In this document: piece by piece, positions 5,948 through 7,967 of the stretch
How the letters are laid out: every line of letters starts with the position of its first letter
Numbering within the stretch: position 1 is the stretch's first letter
Source of the DNA: Clostridia bacterium
GTDB lineage: Bacteria; Bacillota_A; Clostridia; Christensenellales; UBA1242
DNA length: 7,967 bases
Direction of reading: 5' to 3'
Assembly (NCBI GenBank): GCA_017508345.1
Contig: JAFVZD010000040.1
Coordinates: 1 to 7,967, forward strand
Position numbers and translations under genes: made by a program
The notes under the pieces: model-generated
Database searches by the model: none
What the model was told of the DNA's origin: nothing
What the model saw: the letters and a program-made list of their open reading frames with translations, nothing else

Positions 5948-6746
5948 GCAACTCTACTCGCCAGAGCACAGAGATTTTTTGCAGAAAACTAGACGCGAAA
6001 AAACAGTGGTGAGAGTGTGGCAAATCTCGATACTCATTGGTATCATAGCGTTGTGGGAAGGCTTGGGTGCATTGGGTGTAATCAATACATTCATAATGAG
6101 TAGCCCTAGCAGGATTATGAGTACACTTGGCGACCTATTGGTCAATGGTGACCTACTCTATCACACTGCTATCACGCTATTTGAGACCATTGTAGGATTT
6201 GTGATTGCTACGGTATTGGGTACAATTATAGCCATATTACTATGGTGGAGCGAGCGACTACGAAAAATACTAGACCCGTATATTGTAGTGCTCAATAGTC
6301 TACCAAAGATAGCACTGGGACCTATCATAATTATTTGGGTAGGTGCAGGCATACAGAGTATTGTGACTATTTGCGTACTGATACTAATCATTGTTACCAT
6401 TATATCTATGCTCAATGCATTTAGGGAATGTGACCCGGACAAAATTATGCTGATGCGCAGTATGGGTGCCAACACTTGGCAGATACTCACCAAACTAGTA
6501 TTGCCTAGTAGCATACCACAATTTATATCTGTACTCAAGATTAATGTGGGACTAAGCTGGGTAGGTACTATCATGGGCGAATATCTAGTGAGTAGTGCGG
6601 GACTAGGATACCTCATTGTGTATGGCAGTCAAGTATTCCAGCTAGATCTAGTGATGGCTAGCACTATGGTGTTGTGTGTATTGGCTAGCATTATGTATCT
6701 AGCGGTGGCATTGCTAGAAAAGAAAATCCTCAAATCTAGACACTAA
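5937..6746 (+). CDS. ABC transporter permease (SsuC/TauC/ThiX-like)
   Basis: A 269-residue membrane subunit forming the channel, probably as a homodimer since only one permease gene is present. About six hydrophobic segments are visible, near residues 27-47, 77-103, 112-135, 140-160, 197-216 and 237-260. The cytoplasmic coupling loop (about 162-190) reads AFRECDPDKIMLMRSMGA and ends KLVLPSSIP, the EAA-type motif that docks on the ATPase. The frame is open from 5892, but ATG 5937 has a GGAGGG site 6 bases upstream (5925-5930) and gives the usual N-terminus; it is preferred. It is the last gene of the transporter, followed by a terminator. Confidence 0.92.
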   Translation: MKNKQLYSPEHRDFLQKTRREKTVVRVWQISILIGIIALWEGLGALGVINTFIMSSPSRIMSTLGDLLVNGDLLYHTAITLFETIVGFVIATVLGTIIAILLWWSERLRKILDPYIVVLNSLPKIALGPIIIIWVGAGIQSIVTICVLILIIVTIISMLNAFRECDPDKIMLMRSMGANTWQILTKLVLPSSIPQFISVLKINVGLSWVGTIMGEYLVSSAGLGYLIVYGSQVFQLDLVMASTMVLCVLASIMYLAVALLEKKILKSRH

Positions 6747-6760
6747 TACTATCTACTATT

Positions 6761-6789
6761 ACCGTGTAGCTAAGGCTATGCGGTTTTTT
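6761..6789 (+). terminator. Intrinsic terminator of the ABC transporter operon
   Basis: ACCGTGTAGC (6761-6770), loop TAAG and GCTATGCGGT (6775-6784) form a 10-bp stem including two G-U pairs, followed by a T run to 6789. It lies 15 bases after the permease stop. Confidence 0.8.
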
Positions 6790-6801
6790 GTCAAAATATT
6801 A

Positions 6802-6832
6802 TTACACCTTATTGTTGCAAAAACAGGTGTAA
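6802..6832. repeat. Inverted repeat TTACACCT-N15-AGGTGTAA, possible operator
   Basis: Two perfect 8-base half-sites are separated by 15 bases, about 70 bases upstream of the promoter at 6901. No T run follows, so it is not an obvious terminator. It could be a regulator site or part of a longer RNA; no regulator is identified. Confidence 0.35.
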
Positions 6833-6900
6833 AATTGGAGCCAAAACTAATAAAAATGGACAGAATACCTGCTAAATATGCCAAAATAGTGGTTACCCTC

Positions 6901-6929
6901 TTGAAATAACTGACAAATTGTGATATAAT
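6901..6929 (+). promoter_or_regulatory. SigA promoter of the anchored-protein gene
   Basis: TTGAAA (6901-6906) and a perfect TATAAT (6924-6929) are separated by 17 bases. Transcription would begin near 6936, giving a leader of about 40 bases that contains a small hairpin (TAGAG, 6937-6941, with CTCTA, 6947-6951) before the ribosome binding site. Confidence 0.75.
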
Positions 6930-6975
6930 ATAATGATAGAGAAATACTCTACGGGGATAACACAAGGAGGAGTAT

Positions 6976-7967
6976 ATGTTGGGAAAAAAGAATAAAGATA
7001 CCCCAGTGACCGAGATTACCAAAGAGGACCAAGAGTGGATGGCCAAACAGGCTATGTCGGTATTTGAGAAAAGAGCAAAAAAGGCTATCAAAAAGGAATC
7101 CAAACGCCAGATTACCAAGAGGGACAAGATTAAGGCTGTGGTGGCGGGTGTGGGTGCGTCTGCTGGTGCTATGGTGGCGTACAACTTTGCTATGCGAAAA
7201 ATGATTCAAAAAGATCTGGATGCAAAGCTAGCAAACAAAGAGGAAATCATAGAATTAGTTTTTGAGGAGATAGCGAAGCAATACCCTACCTATATACCAC
7301 AAGGCACGGTTATAAATGAGTGGTATATATCAAATTTGGCTAATGATTTGTATCAGGATGGTAGGCAACAGGAGGCACAAATTCTCTTGGAGTTACTAAA
7401 TGGTTTGAATAGTGGTACTTTTCAGGTAGGCGACATACACAACTTTTTGGTCAACAACAATCTGAGTACTGTGGCTACCAATATGTCACCTAGTCAGGCA
7501 GATATTGAGAATGCATTGTATGAGGCATATGAGTCTGTATATGGATTCAATCCACAAGGTATGACAGATCGTGAGGTAATAGAGAATATTATTGACCTAC
7601 ACATGAGGCCAGTGGGTGAGCCTACGGATAGTACATTAGACTTGTATTGGATGTTTGAGGATTTGACGAGAGAACAGAAAATGCAGTTGAATAAAGTACA
7701 TGAGGACTATATACTATTGTTGAATAAGACTACTAATGTACACAATACCAATGCTCACAATATTACAGAGGCACAAGTAGATGCTCTGATACAATCTAAG
7801 CAAGGTATTTGGGTATCGCCTTATAGAGGTGATGAGACTACATCTTTTGTAGATAAGCTGGACTATGTAGTGAGTCAAATGGAGTGGGAAATAGCGGGTT
7901 ACGCAGGTAATCCAGATATGCAATTACTCTTGTCCATACAGGGTACAATGGACCAAGGTAGTACATA
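6976..7967 (+). CDS. Unrecognised single-pass membrane protein (incomplete, runs off right edge)
   Basis: The frame is open from ATG 6976 to the window end, 330 complete codons. AAGGAGG (6964-6970) lies 5 bases upstream, and a consensus promoter is at 6901-6929. Residues 1-52 are strongly charged and lysine-rich (KRAKKAIKKESKR). Residues about 53-73 are an alanine/glycine-rich hydrophobic stretch (AVVAGVGASAGAMVAYNFAM) that I read as one membrane anchor. A charged helix (KDLDAKLANKEEIIELVF) and a long acidic, polar region follow, expected outside the cell from the basic N-terminus. No cysteine occurs in the visible part. There is no signal cleavage site, no catalytic motif and no family I recognise. 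It stands alone after the ABC operon, with which no functional link is visible. Confidence 0.8.
   Translation, partial: MLGKKNKDTPVTEITKEDQEWMAKQAMSVFEKRAKKAIKKESKRQITKRDKIKAVVAGVGASAGAMVAYNFAMRKMIQKDLDAKLANKEEIIELVFEEIAKQYPTYIPQGTVINEWYISNLANDLYQDGRQQEAQILLELLNGLNSGTFQVGDIHNFLVNNNLSTVATNMSPSQADIENALYEAYESVYGFNPQGMTDREVIENIIDLHMRPVGEPTDSTLDLYWMFEDLTREQKMQLNKVHEDYILLLNKTTNVHNTNAHNITEAQVDALIQSKQGIWVSPYRGDETTSFVDKLDYVVSQMEWEIAGYAGNPDMQLLLSIQGTMDQGST

Noticed and set aside
6802..6832. Biotin repressor (BirA) operator
   Set aside because: The spacing is similar, but the half-site TTACACCT does not match the recalled TTGTTAAC pattern and no biotin gene is nearby.
6759..7209. Two minus-strand open frames opposite the start of the anchored-protein gene
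   Set aside because: They overlap a plus-strand gene with a strong promoter and ribosome binding site, cross a plus-strand terminator, and their translations show no recognisable features.

Overview
The window looks like chromosomal DNA from a low-GC, endospore-forming Firmicute, most likely a clostridial lineage. The evidence is the sporulation trio spoIIGA-sigE-sigG in its usual order, strong purine-rich ribosome binding sites, TTG and ATG starts, SigA-type promoters and many short hairpin plus T-run terminators. No rRNA, tRNA, CRISPR array, transposase, phage gene or integration site was seen. By eye, the tetranucleotide CTAG is unusually common and GATC unusually rare.

Left half, all on the minus strand, reading from high to low coordinates: pgsA (phosphatidylglycerophosphate synthase, 3300-3893) ends in a terminator whose loop contains its stop codon. 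A 78-residue two-helix membrane protein of unknown function (2980-3216) follows, with its own near-consensus SigA promoter. A hairpin terminator with a TATAAT loop then separates it from spoIIGA (pro-SigE protease, start best placed at 2863). spoIIGA overlaps sigE by one base. sigG lies 57 bases beyond sigE and is preceded by a plausible forespore (SigF-type) promoter. SpoIIGA matures pro-SigE in the mother cell and SigG drives late forespore transcription, so this is the core of the compartment-specific sigma cascade. A 345-base gap with several hairpins follows, then the start of a secreted protein that runs off the left edge.

Right half, all on the plus strand: an ABC uptake system consisting of a lipoprotein substrate-binding subunit (4038-5057), a strong terminator, an ATPase (5186-5947) and a permease overlapping it by 11 bases (5937-6746). 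The family is the nitrate/sulfonate/taurine/HMP-type importers, and the substrate cannot be read from the sequence. After a terminator and a consensus promoter comes an unrecognised protein with a basic cytoplasmic tail and one membrane helix (6976 to the right edge, incomplete).

I found no clear new multi-gene system. The least explained parts are the hairpin-rich gap at 129-473, the small membrane protein beside the sporulation genes, the unrecognised anchored protein at the right edge, and the tetranucleotide bias.
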